This document shows, one piece after another, positions 23,907-34,373 of a stretch of DNA of 64,000 nt; position 1 is the stretch's first letter; each line of letters starts with the position of its first letter. Under the pieces are notes generated by a model. The model was not told the origin of the DNA. It did no database searches and saw nothing but the letters and a program-made list of their open reading frames with translations. The DNA is taken from positions 4,836,001-4,900,000 of the forward strand of contig OY751491.1 in assembly GCA_963565915.1 (NCBI GenBank), in the 5' to 3' direction. The DNA is from Entoloma clypeatum. Lineage: Eukaryota > Basidiomycota > Agaricomycetes > Agaricales > Entolomataceae. Position numbers and translations under genes: made by a program.

Positions 23907-24294
23907 TGTTACGGACTTACCGGTTTGTATGTTACGCACTTTTCCCTTGCATTGTACCTTCGTTATTTCTTTGACTCATCGGACCGCTTATTCATTTACC
24001 TTTACTCTACCATTCTCCTTTAGTATACTTCGCTCCCGCGCTGACTCGCACTCCGCAGTAGGGATTACTCAGTCCGCAGTCATCTGACTCACTTCGCACT
24101 GCCTTTCCGCAGTTACTGACTCATCCGCACTGCCTTCCGCAGCTACTGACTCACTCGCTACCGCTCGTAGCCAGTACTATATAAACCCCATGTACCATAG
24201 CTACATTCCTTAGATTTAGCAATCACTTTGCTCTTCACCTTTCCACTTCCTGCATACTCTGCCCAAACCTTGGAACGGTTTGTTAAGCATAACA
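23907..24294 (+). repeat. 5' LTR of gypsy B (388 bp)
   Basis: Ends TGTTACGG and CATAACA. The TATA box (TATATAAA, 24,178-24,185) is followed 34 bp later by AGATTTAGCAA (24,212-24,222), the presumed transcript start. Four differences from the 3' copy are all CpG-site transitions. Confidence 0.95.
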
Positions 24295-24296
24295 AG

Positions 24297-24307
24297 TTGC
24301 TAAATCT
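24297..24307 (+). promoter_or_regulatory. Self-primer-binding site of gypsy B
   Basis: TTGCTAAATCT lies two bases after the LTR. It complements all 11 bases of AGATTTAGCAA in the LTR, at the expected 5' end of the element RNA. No tRNA-like TGG start is seen here. Fission-yeast Tf1 is known to prime from the first 11 nt of its own RNA, so the length and placement match. The second copy (A) keeps the pairing. A related solo LTR has AGATCTAGCAA at the same place. Confidence 0.75.
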
Positions 24308-24749
24308 CGTTAGGTTCGCCCAGAGCGAAGAGAGCAACTACCAGACGAGTCAAGACGTCGCGCTTCTTTGAAGACTTCACCAGTAACCCATTCAGCACGC
24401 CAGAAGCCCGACAGGAGGAGCTAAGTCCTTGAGACAGTTTCCATTTTACACTCATCCAGCAGTACATCGAATCGGAGATCCGTCGCATCCTACAGCAGGT
24501 GCTTGACGAAGAACTAGACAACGACGAGCATCACCCCCACGGCGAGATAGCAGAGAGCATCCATCTTGCTCGGCAACACCAGATCGCGCATTACAACGCC
24601 CGACAGAACGAACTGGAAAGCTTTCGCATTCAAGAAGGACCTCAGACAGGTTGGATCACAGAGATCAGAGAGTTTATCGGTGTCCAGACAACCGTTATCA
24701 GAAGATTGATTAGGACGCTCACATCGAGACGTCCCAGAGCCACATCATC

Positions 24750-25911
24750 ATGTCTTACTCAAAGCAGCAGATCTACACCCACTTCACCACCGAAGAACAA
24801 CAGACTGAGTACAACCGTTGGGCACGAGGAACAGAGATTCCTTAGAGATTTACATAGGAAATACTCTGAACGTTTTGCCACCGATTCTGCCGATGAGTCC
24901 CCTGACGAATTTACTTTTGACTCCGCGCAGTCAGATATCGAACAGACGCCTAGAACAGGGACTCATTTTCAATCCTTACCTGTATCCCGAACCCCATCTT
25001 CATCCCAACAACCCGACTCCTCTCCTCCTCCGCAGACTCTAGACATGGCAGAAGCTCTGGCTGTACAAACAATGGATACATCCAAGATCATCAAGGATCC
25101 TGGGATGTTCAAGGACAGATACACCTTTGACGAGTGGTGGAAAGCCACCAAACTATACATCAGGTTCCAAAAGAGCCTCACAGATGATCAGAAGATTCTT
25201 GTGGTACTATCCCGCATGATGGAAGGGTCCGGCAGACACTAGGCCAGTAACAAGTTAGACGCTCTTGCTGTTGACAACGAGAACATCACCTGGCTAGGTT
25301 TTTCCGATGATATCACCACACAATTCTCCATTGCCAACAAGTCGGTCGCTGGCAAAGCAAGACTTGAAGTCCTGAAACAAGAGAAATGCACCGTTGATGA
25401 ATTCTTGGATGAATTTGAAGAACTCTTGAAACTGTCAAACCTTGGTGAAGAAACTGGGAAATACATCCTAGAAAAGAACGTCAACTGCAGAATCTCTGAA
25501 CAAGTGGCTAGCAATGGCAAGACGTACACCGATTACGCAAAGGAGATCCGAAACAAGGGACGACAGATGGAAGGACATGCACTGGTCATCCGAGGTGGCG
25601 GCGACATGCGCACCAGATCGGGTACCACTTATGGTGGTCAGGGCAAGGCCATGGAGATCGACAAAGCAGGAGTAGCCCATTGCTACAACTGTCAACGCTT
25701 CGGTCATCTGGCTAAAGACTGTAGTGCTCCAAAGAAGAAAGATGGTCGCAAGTGTTTCAACTGTGACCAAGAAGGCCATATTGCGCGCAACTGCCGCAGG
25801 CTGAAGAAGAACTCCGGAAGGGTTAGGAAGGTGTCCGAGGAAGATGCCGAGAATGATGAAACCACAATCTTAGAAGCCGACGAGAAGGATTTTCCCGAAG
25901 GGTCCGATTAA
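24750..25911 (+). pseudogene. Gypsy B gag
   Basis: The start ATG is at 24,750 (frame MSYSKQQIYTHFTTEE). Compared with copy A, a stretch of about 40 bp near 24,830 is missing, which shifts the frame. The correct frame resumes as EQRFLRDLHRKYSERF. An in-frame TAG at 25,240-25,242 follows GSGRH and is shared with copy A. The C-terminal half has zinc knuckles CYNCQRFGHLAKDC and CFNCDQEGHIARNC. The pol frame is -1 relative to gag and is open from about 25,859, so the two overlap by about 50 nt before the gag stop at 25,911. Confidence 0.88.
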
Positions 25912-25961
25912 ACGACGCTAAGTCGCGACCCTTATCTATTAAACGGACTTGCTTGCCTTGT

Positions 25962-28900
25962 ATGACTGCAGACAATAGAACCTATGTCATCCCTGCCAAG
26001 CGAGCCGCTGCGTCGACTAAGATCGTGAAGGGAGATAAACCTCCGAAAAGACGAGAAATCAGGCTGTTAGCACAGCTCAAAACACGACGAGGACCAAAGG
26101 TTATCCGACCTGAGGTTGACAGCGGATGTGAACGCACATGCATTCATCCCAGAATAGTACGCGAACAGAACCTCCCCATGCGAGGAATACCGCCCATAGC
26201 AATTCTAAATGCGGATGGATCACCAAATCGACAACAGAAAGCGAGCCAACTTGCCGAAGTCAAACTGGATTTGGGAGCACATCAGGAAACCATGGAAGCA
26301 ATGGTACTAGACATTGGGAGGACAGACATGCTCTTGGGACATGACTGGTTGGTACACCACAACCCCACAATCAATTGGACAACCGGCGCGGTAACATTTA
26401 ACCGGTGCCCAACAACATGTCGGACCAAACACTCGGATTTTAGGATTAACCTTAATGGTCGCAAACACCGGGTTCGCATGGTTGAGGTGCGCGACAAAGA
26501 TGCACCCAAAAAGTCAGATCAGAAATGGAAGCCTGGAGACCCTATTTTGGAAGCTGTCACTCCCACACCACCTCCCACAACCAAATGACCCTCATATGTT
26601 GAACGATTTGCTCATCTTTTCGAGAAAGAGAACTTTGACAAGATCCCAAAGGAGAGGGAATGGGACCATGGTATCGAACTTACACCGGACGCACCAAAGG
26701 AACTAGGGGGAAATACATATGACGCAAAAGGAACAAGAAGAATTGGACGCATTCATTGACGAGGGTCTAGCAACAGGAAAGATCCGCCCGTCCAAATCCC
26801 CTTATGCCTCCCCTTGCTTCTTCATCAACAAAAAGGATGGCTCCAAACGATTGGTACAAGATTACCGCATGGTCAATAAATTCACGGTCAAAGACAAGTT
26901 CCCACTCCCACGAATATCCAATCTCTTGGACGTACTGAAAGATGCGGTCTACTTCAATAAAATGGACATCATGTGGGGCTATAACAACATCCGGATTAAG
27001 GAGGGCGATGAATGGAAAGCTGCCTTCCTCACCAGTCGAGGATTGTTCGAACCATTGGTCATGTTTTTTGGTCTTTGCAACTCCCCGGGAACATTCTCTC
27101 AAATGATGGCTAGTCTATTCCGGGACCAGATCCGCCGACGTATCTGCGTGATCTACATGGATGACATCGTGGTTATCAGTAAAACCAAGGAAGAACTCAC
27201 GCGAAACACTGAAGAAATCCTACAGATCCTATCGGACAATGATTTGTTCCTAAAGGAGAAGAAGTGTTTATGGGAAGTAACGAAATGTCCTATATTGGGA
27301 TATGTGGTTGGTGAGGGACGTGTTGAGATGGAAACTGAGAAGGTGGATACAATTCGAAACTGGCGAGCACCCACATCAAAAAAGGAAGTTCAGAAGTTCC
27401 TTGGATTTGCTAACTTCTATCGACGATTTATTGAAGGGTACTCAAACATCGCAAAGCCTCTCACCGCGCTCACAGGCGGTATGGCATTTACTTGGGGACC
27501 AACAGAGCAGCAAGCCTTTGAAGGTCTCATATGGGCAATTACATCGGCACCGGTCTTGGCATTACCAAAACCAGAGGGACAGTTCAGGGTTGAAACCGAT
27601 GCATCGGGCTATGCAATTGGAGCAGTACTCTCTCAGAAGCAAGACGACAAATGGCACCCCATCGCGTTCTTGTCGCGGACCATGTCCGCGGCCGAACAAA
27701 ATTACGAGATATACGACAAGGAACTTCTGGCAGTCGTGGAAGCATTGAAAGATTGGAGACACTATCTGCTCGAAGCCAAGGAACGTTTTGAAATCTTGAC
27801 CGATCACAAGAACCTGGAATACTTCCGTCATCCTCAGGACCTGAATCAACGACAGCGACGCTGGAAAATGAAGTTACAGGACTATGACTTCGAATTACGG
27901 CATGTGCCCGGCAAAACCAATGCGAAAGCGGACATCCTGTCACGCTTATCCTGGTATGAAGCGGAACTCGAACCACAGGACAGTGACCAAATGCTCAAGG
28001 AGGGACTATTCTTGAAACAATTGGAATCAGAAGATGTGGTACTAATGGAGATGTTCACGGAGGAACAATTCTTTGAAGGGGGTGAAACATCTGATTCCAT
28101 CAAAATTGGAAACGTCACGACCATCGAAAATCCGTGGATTGCACGCATCAAGGGTTCAAACCGCATGGAGACAGAAGTAGCCCAGGGTCTAAAGAAGAAT
28201 CCTCATTGGTATCAACAGGAAAACGGCATCACATATGCAGGCGAACGAGTCTATGTCCCACCAGATCCACAATTGCGACAAGAATTGATGTTTGAATCAC
28301 ACAATGCACCAGTGGCTGGACATCCAGGACAGTACCGGACACATGAACTCCTCACTCGCACCTACTGGTGGCCTACCATACTGCATGATGTGAAGAAGTA
28401 CGTGAAGGGTTGCGACACTTGTCAACACAACAAGATTAACCGACAAAAGCGACATGCTCCGCTACATCCCCATGCAGCACCAAGTCACCCATGGGAAGAC
28501 ATAGGAATCGACGTCGTGGGACCGATACCAGAATCTGATGGAAAAAACGCAATTCTGGTCATCACGGATAGACATTCAAAGATGCTTCACCTCATTCCGA
28601 CAACCGTGGAACTATCGGCTGAAGGATTAGCCAAGATCTATCGGAATCAGATATGGAAGCTTCATGGGATCCCCAAGAAGATCATCAGCGATAGGGGACC
28701 ACAGTTCGCTGCGAAGTTCATGGAGATACTCTGCCGCATGTTAGGGATCAAAAGGAACCTGTCCACCGCATACCACCCACAGACTGATGGACAGGCCGAG
28801 CGATCGCATCAGGAAACAGAAGCATTCTTACGAAACTTTGTCAATGTTATGGATTCCCTATCCATGGCATTGATCGCTCAGACAAGATACAAGACATAGA

Positions 28901-30019
28901 GGCCTTATCTGATTAATGGCCAGTTTCATCTTATCTATTGGTTTCAGGCTTACTATTCACTTTTACATCATTCGGGCCCCGGCCTCCGCTTACTCACTAC
29001 AGTATGGTCATCGTTACCATATCTAGATGGTTACTCTCACACATCCTTGACATTGTGTTACTTATTGGACTATACTTAGATACTCTGACTCACGCCGCAG
29101 CAGTTACCATAGACACCTACTCCGGGTCCGCTTCTGGAGTCAGACCGGAACCGCTCTAGAGTCATCTAGATGACTCGACCTTCTAGTATATATAGGGTAC
29201 ATACATTGCATGTATTCCCCAGATCTAGCAATCACCTTGGTATCCGCCTTTGCTACTTAAGCCTCTCTGCCTAAGCATCGCATGGGTTTGTCAACCATAA
29301 CAGTCAACCATCTACAGGATGATTGGGCAGAATGGATCACAATCGCAGAGTTCCAGTACAATGACAAAGAACACCAGGCAACGAAGCACACCCCATTCTA
29401 CCTCAACTATGGTTTACATCCGTGGAAGGGAGAACTCGTGTTAGAAGCTACCAATCCGGCTGCCAACGACTTCTTGAAAAAACTCAAACAGGCACGAGAA
29501 GAAGCCAATGCTGCGCTGAAACAAGCACAGGATCAGATGAAGAAGACAGTTGACACACGGCGAAGTCCGTCTCAGGACTACCGCATCAGAGACAAGGTGT
29601 GGCTGGAAGGAACTAACATCAGGACCCATCGACCCTCAAAGAAACTTGATGCACTCCGACATGGACCATTCAAAGTCCTAGAGAAGAAAGGAGCTAGCGC
29701 GTACCTTCTTGATCTTCCAAAGACTTGGAAGATGATTCACCCTGTGTTCAACGAGACCCTGTTGTCACCATATGAAACTCCGAAGTACGCCATCCAGAAA
29801 AAGAAACCAGCCCCTGATCCGATCATCATCGAAGGACGAGAAGAGTACCATGTGTCTACGATCCTGGACTCTCGAAAGTTCCGCGGAAAGATCCAGTACC
29901 TCATCCAGTGGGAAGGATATGGCCCAGAAGAGAACACATGGGAACCGCGAGCTAATGTTCAGAACGCTCAAGATTTGATCCGTGATTTCCATCGGCAGAA
30001 CCCGTCACGTCCACGATAA
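25962..30019 (+). pseudogene. Gypsy B pol, one stop and one LTR insertion
   Basis: ATG at 25,962. Protease EVDSGCERTC near 26,115. A TGA at 26,586-26,588 replaces the CGA of copy A. RT shows DIMWGYNNIRI near 26,970 and VIYMDDIVVI near 27,155. RNase H shows VETDASGYAIGAVLS near 27,595. Integrase shows the H-H/CDTCQ zinc finger near 28,420 and DRGPQFAA near 28,690. The solo LTR at 28,845-29,302 interrupts after FLRNFVN. The frame resumes in phase with HLQDDWAEW, then a GPY/F-like region and a chromodomain ([20 protein letters not shown] then [13 protein letters not shown]) ending at 30,019. The chromodomain is expected to target insertion to marked chromatin. Confidence 0.92.
28845..29302 (+). 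mobile_element. Solo LTR (element E) inside gypsy B integrase
   Basis: 458 bp, beginning TGTTATGGATTCCC and ending CAACCATAACA. GTCAA is duplicated at 28,840-28,844 and 29,303-29,307. TATA-like TAGTATATATAGG lies near 29,185, and AGATCTAGCAA at 29,221-29,231 corresponds to the transcript-start motif of the A/B family. LTR-LTR recombination has removed the internal part. Taking it out restores the integrase frame exactly. Confidence 0.93.
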
Positions 30020-30142
30020 AAGACACCCGTTGAAATCAGCAACAGCATCGACCTCATCAGTCAAAAAACCCACCGAGTTCTCCGCTCCGTCTTCAATATA
30101 GCTACTCCATTCTTCCTCTATCTCTCCAACATCCTCCGCACC

Positions 30143-30505
30143 ATGTCCACCGCCACCACCACATCCACTGAAACCAACCCCGCCATCACTGCCCTCATGG
30201 GTGAAGCCCTCTCCATGAGAGACCAGATCCACGCGCTAGAAGCCTCGCTCGCCGACATCCTGCATCGACAGATGCACATCCGCCTCCATTCTTTATCCAA
30301 CCTCCCCGTCGCACCAACCCCCGAAGAGAAACAAATCCTTGGGAACTACACCCGTACGCTGGTCGTTGAAAACCAGCGCATCCGACTAGCCGTCCGGAGT
30401 CTCGAGCTCGCCGTCGCCATCAACGAAGAGCTAATAGATGATTGGAGCCTCAAGAAGAATGGCTCCTGGACAAACAACGACGATGCCGGAGGGTGGGGAC
30501 AATGA
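30143..30505 (+). CDS. Accessory ORF downstream of pol in gypsy B, unknown function
   Basis: Intact 120-aa ORF from a clean ATG, 124 bp after the pol stop and just before the polypurine tract. A Thr/Ser-rich start (MSTATTTSTETNPAI) is followed by a predicted helical region with heptad-like leucines (MRDQIHALEASLADILHR; later VENQRIRLAVRSLELAVAI) and a polar tail rich in Asp, Gly and Trp. There is no signal peptide or membrane segment, so it is not env-like. Copy A keeps the start and the preceding 20 codons before it is truncated. I do not recognise the family. It may be a coiled-coil accessory protein of the element. Confidence 0.55.
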   Translation: MSTATTTSTETNPAITALMGEALSMRDQIHALEASLADILHRQMHIRLHSLSNLPVAPTPEEKQILGNYTRTLVVENQRIRLAVRSLELAVAINEELIDDWSLKKNGSWTNNDDAGGWGQ

Positions 30506-30525
30506 CTCTGTGAGGACACAGAGCT

Positions 30526-30539
30526 TGAGGAGGGGAACA
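30526..30539 (+). promoter_or_regulatory. Polypurine tract of gypsy B
   Basis: GAGGAGGGGAACA-type purine run abutting the 3' LTR start, the usual plus-strand primer for LTR elements. Confidence 0.75.
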
Positions 30540-30927
30540 TGTTACGGACTTACCGGTTTGTATGTTACGCACTTTTCCCTTGCATTGTACCTTCGTTATT
30601 TCTTTGACTCATCGGACCGCTTATTCATTTACCTTTACTCTACCATTCTCCTTTAGTATACTTCGCTCCCGCGCTGACTCACACTCCGCAGTAGGGATTA
30701 CTCAGTCCGCAGTCGTCTGACTCACTTCGCACTGCCTTTCCGCAGTTACTGACTCATCCGCACTGCCTTCCGCAGCTACTGACTCACTCGCTACCGCTCG
30801 TAGCCAGTACTATATAAACCCCATGTACCATAGCTACATTCCTTAGATTTAGCAATCACTTTGCTCTTCGCCTTTCCACTTCCTGCATACTCTGCCCGAA
30901 CCTTGGAACGGTTTGTTAAGCATAACA
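30540..30927 (+). repeat. 3' LTR of gypsy B (388 bp)
   Basis: Same length as the 5' LTR. It differs at four sites (near 30,681, 30,716, 30,869 and 30,899), each CG in one copy and CA in the other. Followed by AAGTG (30,928-30,932). Confidence 0.95.
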
Positions 30928-30932
30928 AAGTG

Positions 30933-31275
30933 TCCAGTTCCAACCTGAATGGAAGCAGATTTTTAATATGTGTAGCGCAGTGGTAATACGCTCCCAGTGA
31001 CTTGTGACCTTCTTCTGGTCAAAGTAGAGAGTCATTCTACGGGTCCACAACCCAACCTTGGACGGCTCCCCCTCATAGTCTGCCGGCAATTCAGCCTTGA
31101 TTTTCAAGTCATCTCTGAACTCACTTTTTAATTTGCGGACAAAGTCTCGTGTCGCCTGCGCGAATTCTACCTTTTGTTGTTGCGTGAAAGCATTCCACCG
31201 ATTGATCCCAGCCTGTCCCAGGACCAGGGCGATGATAGGGCCGACAAAGGCAAGAATAACATTAATGGTGAGCAT
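30933..31275 (-). pseudogene. Gypsy C gag, N-terminal part
   Basis: Minus-strand frame from ATG at 31,275 (MLTINVILAFVGPIIALVLG) through a basic helical region (FVRKLKSEFRDDLKIKAELP) to YFDQKKVTSHWERI. It ends at the gypsy B junction at 30,932. Joining across gypsy B brings it next to the downstream gag block, with a frame adjustment. The hydrophobic N-terminus is unusual for gag but could assemble. Confidence 0.6.
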
Positions 31276-33700
31276 TGTATGGCAAGAATTTTGGGTAGGG
31301 TGGCGAGGGTTTTGAATAGGAAATGGTAATCCTAAGTCTGATCAGGTCAATAGTGCTTCCTGACTCAGAGGTCCTTCAACTCGAGAAGAGATGCGAAGTA
31401 CACGAAGATACGGCCTGGATCACTTGCTGACTGCACGCGCCAGGGTCAATAGCCTACCCTGTCCTTACGCGCTCGGTGGGCCTCTCCGAAGATCAGGCCA
31501 GCCAGACCTTTGATGTTCAGTTTGGACAGAGACGGACTCAATGTTTCTCTTTGTTCTTCAGTGCTTCCAAACACAACGAACAATGGCAGTGACTCTAGAG
31601 CCAAGCTTTAATCCCGATTCACATAAGCAAAGAATCTGTGAATGAGGTGGGGAATAAGGGAACTTGATAATAGATAATGGGGAACGTAGGTGGCAGAGAC
31701 GAGAAGTGAGACAGCGATGATAACGGGTCGATTCGACGATGGTGATGTGAGAGGTGCGTGAAAAGTTTTGAGCTTATGTTAGGCAACGCTTGTGGCAGAT
31801 CTCACACAACAACCCAGGTGTGCCGCACTGCCCTGGATTGCTCAAGCAAGAAAGTGAAGGCGGTGGTATAAACCACATCAGCAAACCCTGATTTTTCCCA
31901 CAAGCATGTCATAGCAAACTCATCGTTCCCACAACATGTCATAGCAAGTTGCTTTAGCCGACAACGCCCTAGGACCCTGTAGTGTCCACAGCATCTGTAG
32001 TTCATAGCATCCATAGTAAATACAGAATTTCGGGGCAAAACTCATATATTTGTTGTCAAGTAGCTACTGATGCAAGGATTGGAGTAACTACAATTGTAAC
32101 TACTCATTAAAAAACTCCCTCCATGAATCTGAAGTCAGAGGGCCATGGTGCAGGTGGGTCAGGTGGGTCAGGCATTGAGGGAGACGACTGGGAGATGACG
32201 GGACAACAGGAATTTGATGCCGTCAAACATTGGACCTGGTTGAACCATATTTGGAATTTGCTGATTGATCGGCAACTACCAAAAATTACAGTGTCGTGCC
32301 ACATCACGAATTTGCTTAAGTCCCTCATTCCTGTTCCTGCCACCACACATTCTGCCTCGCTCTTCGTCCTCTTCTGTCATGGTGCATGGTGTGAGGAAAA
32401 TGCATGGCAAGTGTCTTATCCCTCTCACCCTTGCTGACATGCCTGTAAGCAGACAATCCATCAGCACATGGTCATTCATGAACTCCCCACTGCACCACCT
32501 CCATTCCCGTGTGATGATATGTGCTCAACCCACTGCCCCTCCTGTTCTCACATGCTCTGTTTGGGCCTGCCCCGCGAATCTGGTAAGTGGTCCCACACTC
32601 TCTTTTATTGTCTGACAAATCCTTCGCAGGTTAGTTATGATTTCTCTTAATTTATGTCTTGGGGTCACGTTGACTGGGATGTGGCCATTGATGCCAAATG
32701 TGGTTGTGGCCTCTGTTGTTGCCTCAATCTGTGTCGCCCACCCCCACCAATGCCCACCAAGATTGAAGAAGAACCTCCGACTTTCATTCGACTGTACGAC
32801 GGTCTTTTTGTTTTCTTTTTTCATTTCTTTCTTCTCATGTCTATGATATTATAGACTGCCTCCGCCCATCCATGTGCCGAAATACCCCGGCACTGACCAA
32901 CGCCGACCAGAACCCATCAACGTCAAGCAACAACCATCCGGCATCTCCATGTCCAACCCATTGCGTGCGAACTGCATGCGCCAAATGCATCCGAACACAT
33001 TTGATGGCATTCCATTTACGTTTACATTCATGTGCAGGATTTTAAATGATGTTCACATTCGCGTTCACTTAGAAGGGGCTTCTTTTTTCAGGTTTAGTGT
33101 AATTTTTGTATCTATATAGCTGCCTCTCCATATATATTCTTTTTGAACTCCCCTTGCCTATCGTGTGTTGTGAATTCAGGATGCGCTGGCATGGTATCCG
33201 GGGACAGAACTAAATGCAGCATTGAAAGGACCCTGTCTGGCCAATGCTATGGAGAAGGACCCTGTCTGTCGAGTGCTAGACAGCACTCGACAGCACACCC
33301 CTGATTCTAGACAGAAGTGACGTGGGAATTGACAGCACTCCATAGCAAAGCACCCTTGCTATGGGGCTATGACACTATACAGTGCTGGAGTGTTGGCTAA
33401 CGCGGTCAGGGTTTGCTGATGCAGCTCGAAACTACCGAATGTCTTACAACTACGTTAGTATGTATGTCAATCAGGTCATGTGCTCGGGAGATCGTAACAA
33501 ACATCATCAGACGGAACGACACCATCCTAGGCCAGACGACCGATCCTACGCAGGTGCGAGCCACTCCCACCTCTCCACGCGGTGATGAGAGCACGATTCG
33601 CACTCACCGGACATCTACTGAACCGTTGGCACTCACCCTCGCCCTCCACCACATCAAATATTTCCGCAGTCGACAGGAACGCGATTCTTCCTTGCAGATG
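31276..33700. other. Gene-poor stretch right of gypsy C
   Basis: The leader/LTR of gypsy C is expected at its left edge, but no boundaries were recognised. No ORF here matches a family I know. A 10-bp perfect inverted repeat with a 4-nt loop lies at 33,268-33,291 (GTCGAGTGCT/AGCACTCGAC). CATAGCA/GCTATGG words recur near 31,910-32,010 and 33,240-33,370. Confidence 0.4.
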
Positions 33701-34265
33701 ATTTGCGTCCTGCTGCAGCGGACTTCAAGTGTACGTTTGGAAGGCTTTCTCAAGCTTTGCTGGTCATCTGGTCATCAAACGACACCTGGGGTGGGCCCGC
33801 GTCTGCGACGGTCGAACCCATGAGAGTCTGCAGAGAGGATTCTTTGCAGTTTTGCCTGTCGTGCAAAGGGGCTCATCGGAAGAGGGCTCAACTATCATGC
33901 TGCCTGCTCTAGATCAGATCCTGCTTGGTGAGAGTTTCGCGACAGGTTACAACTCTGGCTAATGATATGATTTTGCCGACAGAACGCGTCACCTCAGACT
34001 CGCGAAGACCGACCGCTCGGAAGCGGATACCACAGGTGTCCTGTCAACACAGAATCCCTCAGCTTCTCTCGTGCCTGATGAGGCCTCTACGTCACTTTTT
34101 GTGCCTGTCGCCGGCCGTTTTGTTCGCTCATTTCTTATTGACGTGGTACTATGCAGATACGCCGTGGTAAACATCATTGCAAGAGGTATAAAAAGGATGC
34201 AGTGGTGATCCTCACTTTCAGCACAACAAGTGTTGGAGTTACCGCAGTCAACAAACCCTCACCAG

Positions 34266-34373
34266 ATGCAATTCCATCCCACTCTCATCTTTTTCATCGC
34301 TCTCAGCGCCATGAGCGCCGTCGCACATCCCGACCCACGCGGAGGTGGTTTTGCAAGTCACCCTACCTACTAA
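34266..34373 (+). CDS. Possible small secreted peptide or first exon (35 aa)
   Basis: ATG at 34,266 gives MQFHPTLIFFIALSAMSAVA, a signal-peptide-like hydrophobic start with a likely Ala cleavage site, then HPDPRGGGF and a stop at 34,371. A TATA box (TATAAAAA, 34,187-34,194) lies 72 bp upstream. The duplicate at 50,251 keeps the ATG and most bases but loses one base in the hydrophobic part and lacks the TATA box. It may be the first exon of a longer secreted protein. Function unknown. Confidence 0.3.
   Translation: MQFHPTLIFFIALSAMSAVAHPDPRGGGFASHPTY

Larger units (their letters stand above)
23907..30927 (+). mobile_element. Gypsy B: complete-length chromodomain Ty3/gypsy element (7,021 bp)
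   Basis: Two 388-bp LTRs (TGTTACGG...CATAACA) flank the element, and AAGTG is duplicated at both ends (23,902-23,906; 30,928-30,932). Order: LTR, self-primer site, gag, protease-RT-RNase H-integrase-chromodomain, accessory ORF, polypurine tract, LTR. The LTRs differ at four positions, all CG versus CA, so insertion is recent compared with gypsy C. It is disabled by a gag deletion, stops in gag and pol, and a solo LTR in integrase. Confidence 0.95.
17649..31275 (-). mobile_element. Gypsy C: older Ty3/gypsy element, host of the nested insertions
   Basis: Three separated pieces read on the minus strand: the gag start (31,275-30,933), the rest of gag (23,901-22,822), and protease-RT-integrase (20,638-17,649). 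Gypsy B separates the first two, with AAGTG duplicated at 23,902-23,906 and 30,928-30,932. A block of about 2.1 kb (20,640-22,760) lies between gag and protease. Gypsy A cuts off the end of the integrase. The 5' LTR should lie above 31,300 but was not recognised. The frame has several TGA/TAG stops, so this is the oldest layer. Confidence 0.85.

Noticed and set aside
30143..30505. env-like gene in gypsy B
   Set aside because: The position fits, but there is no signal peptide, furin-type site or membrane anchor. I kept it as an accessory ORF of unknown function.
23907..30927. RIP (repeat-induced point mutation) as the cause of decay
   Set aside because: The changes seen are at CpG, not CpA, and are few. 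This is more consistent with methylation-linked deamination.
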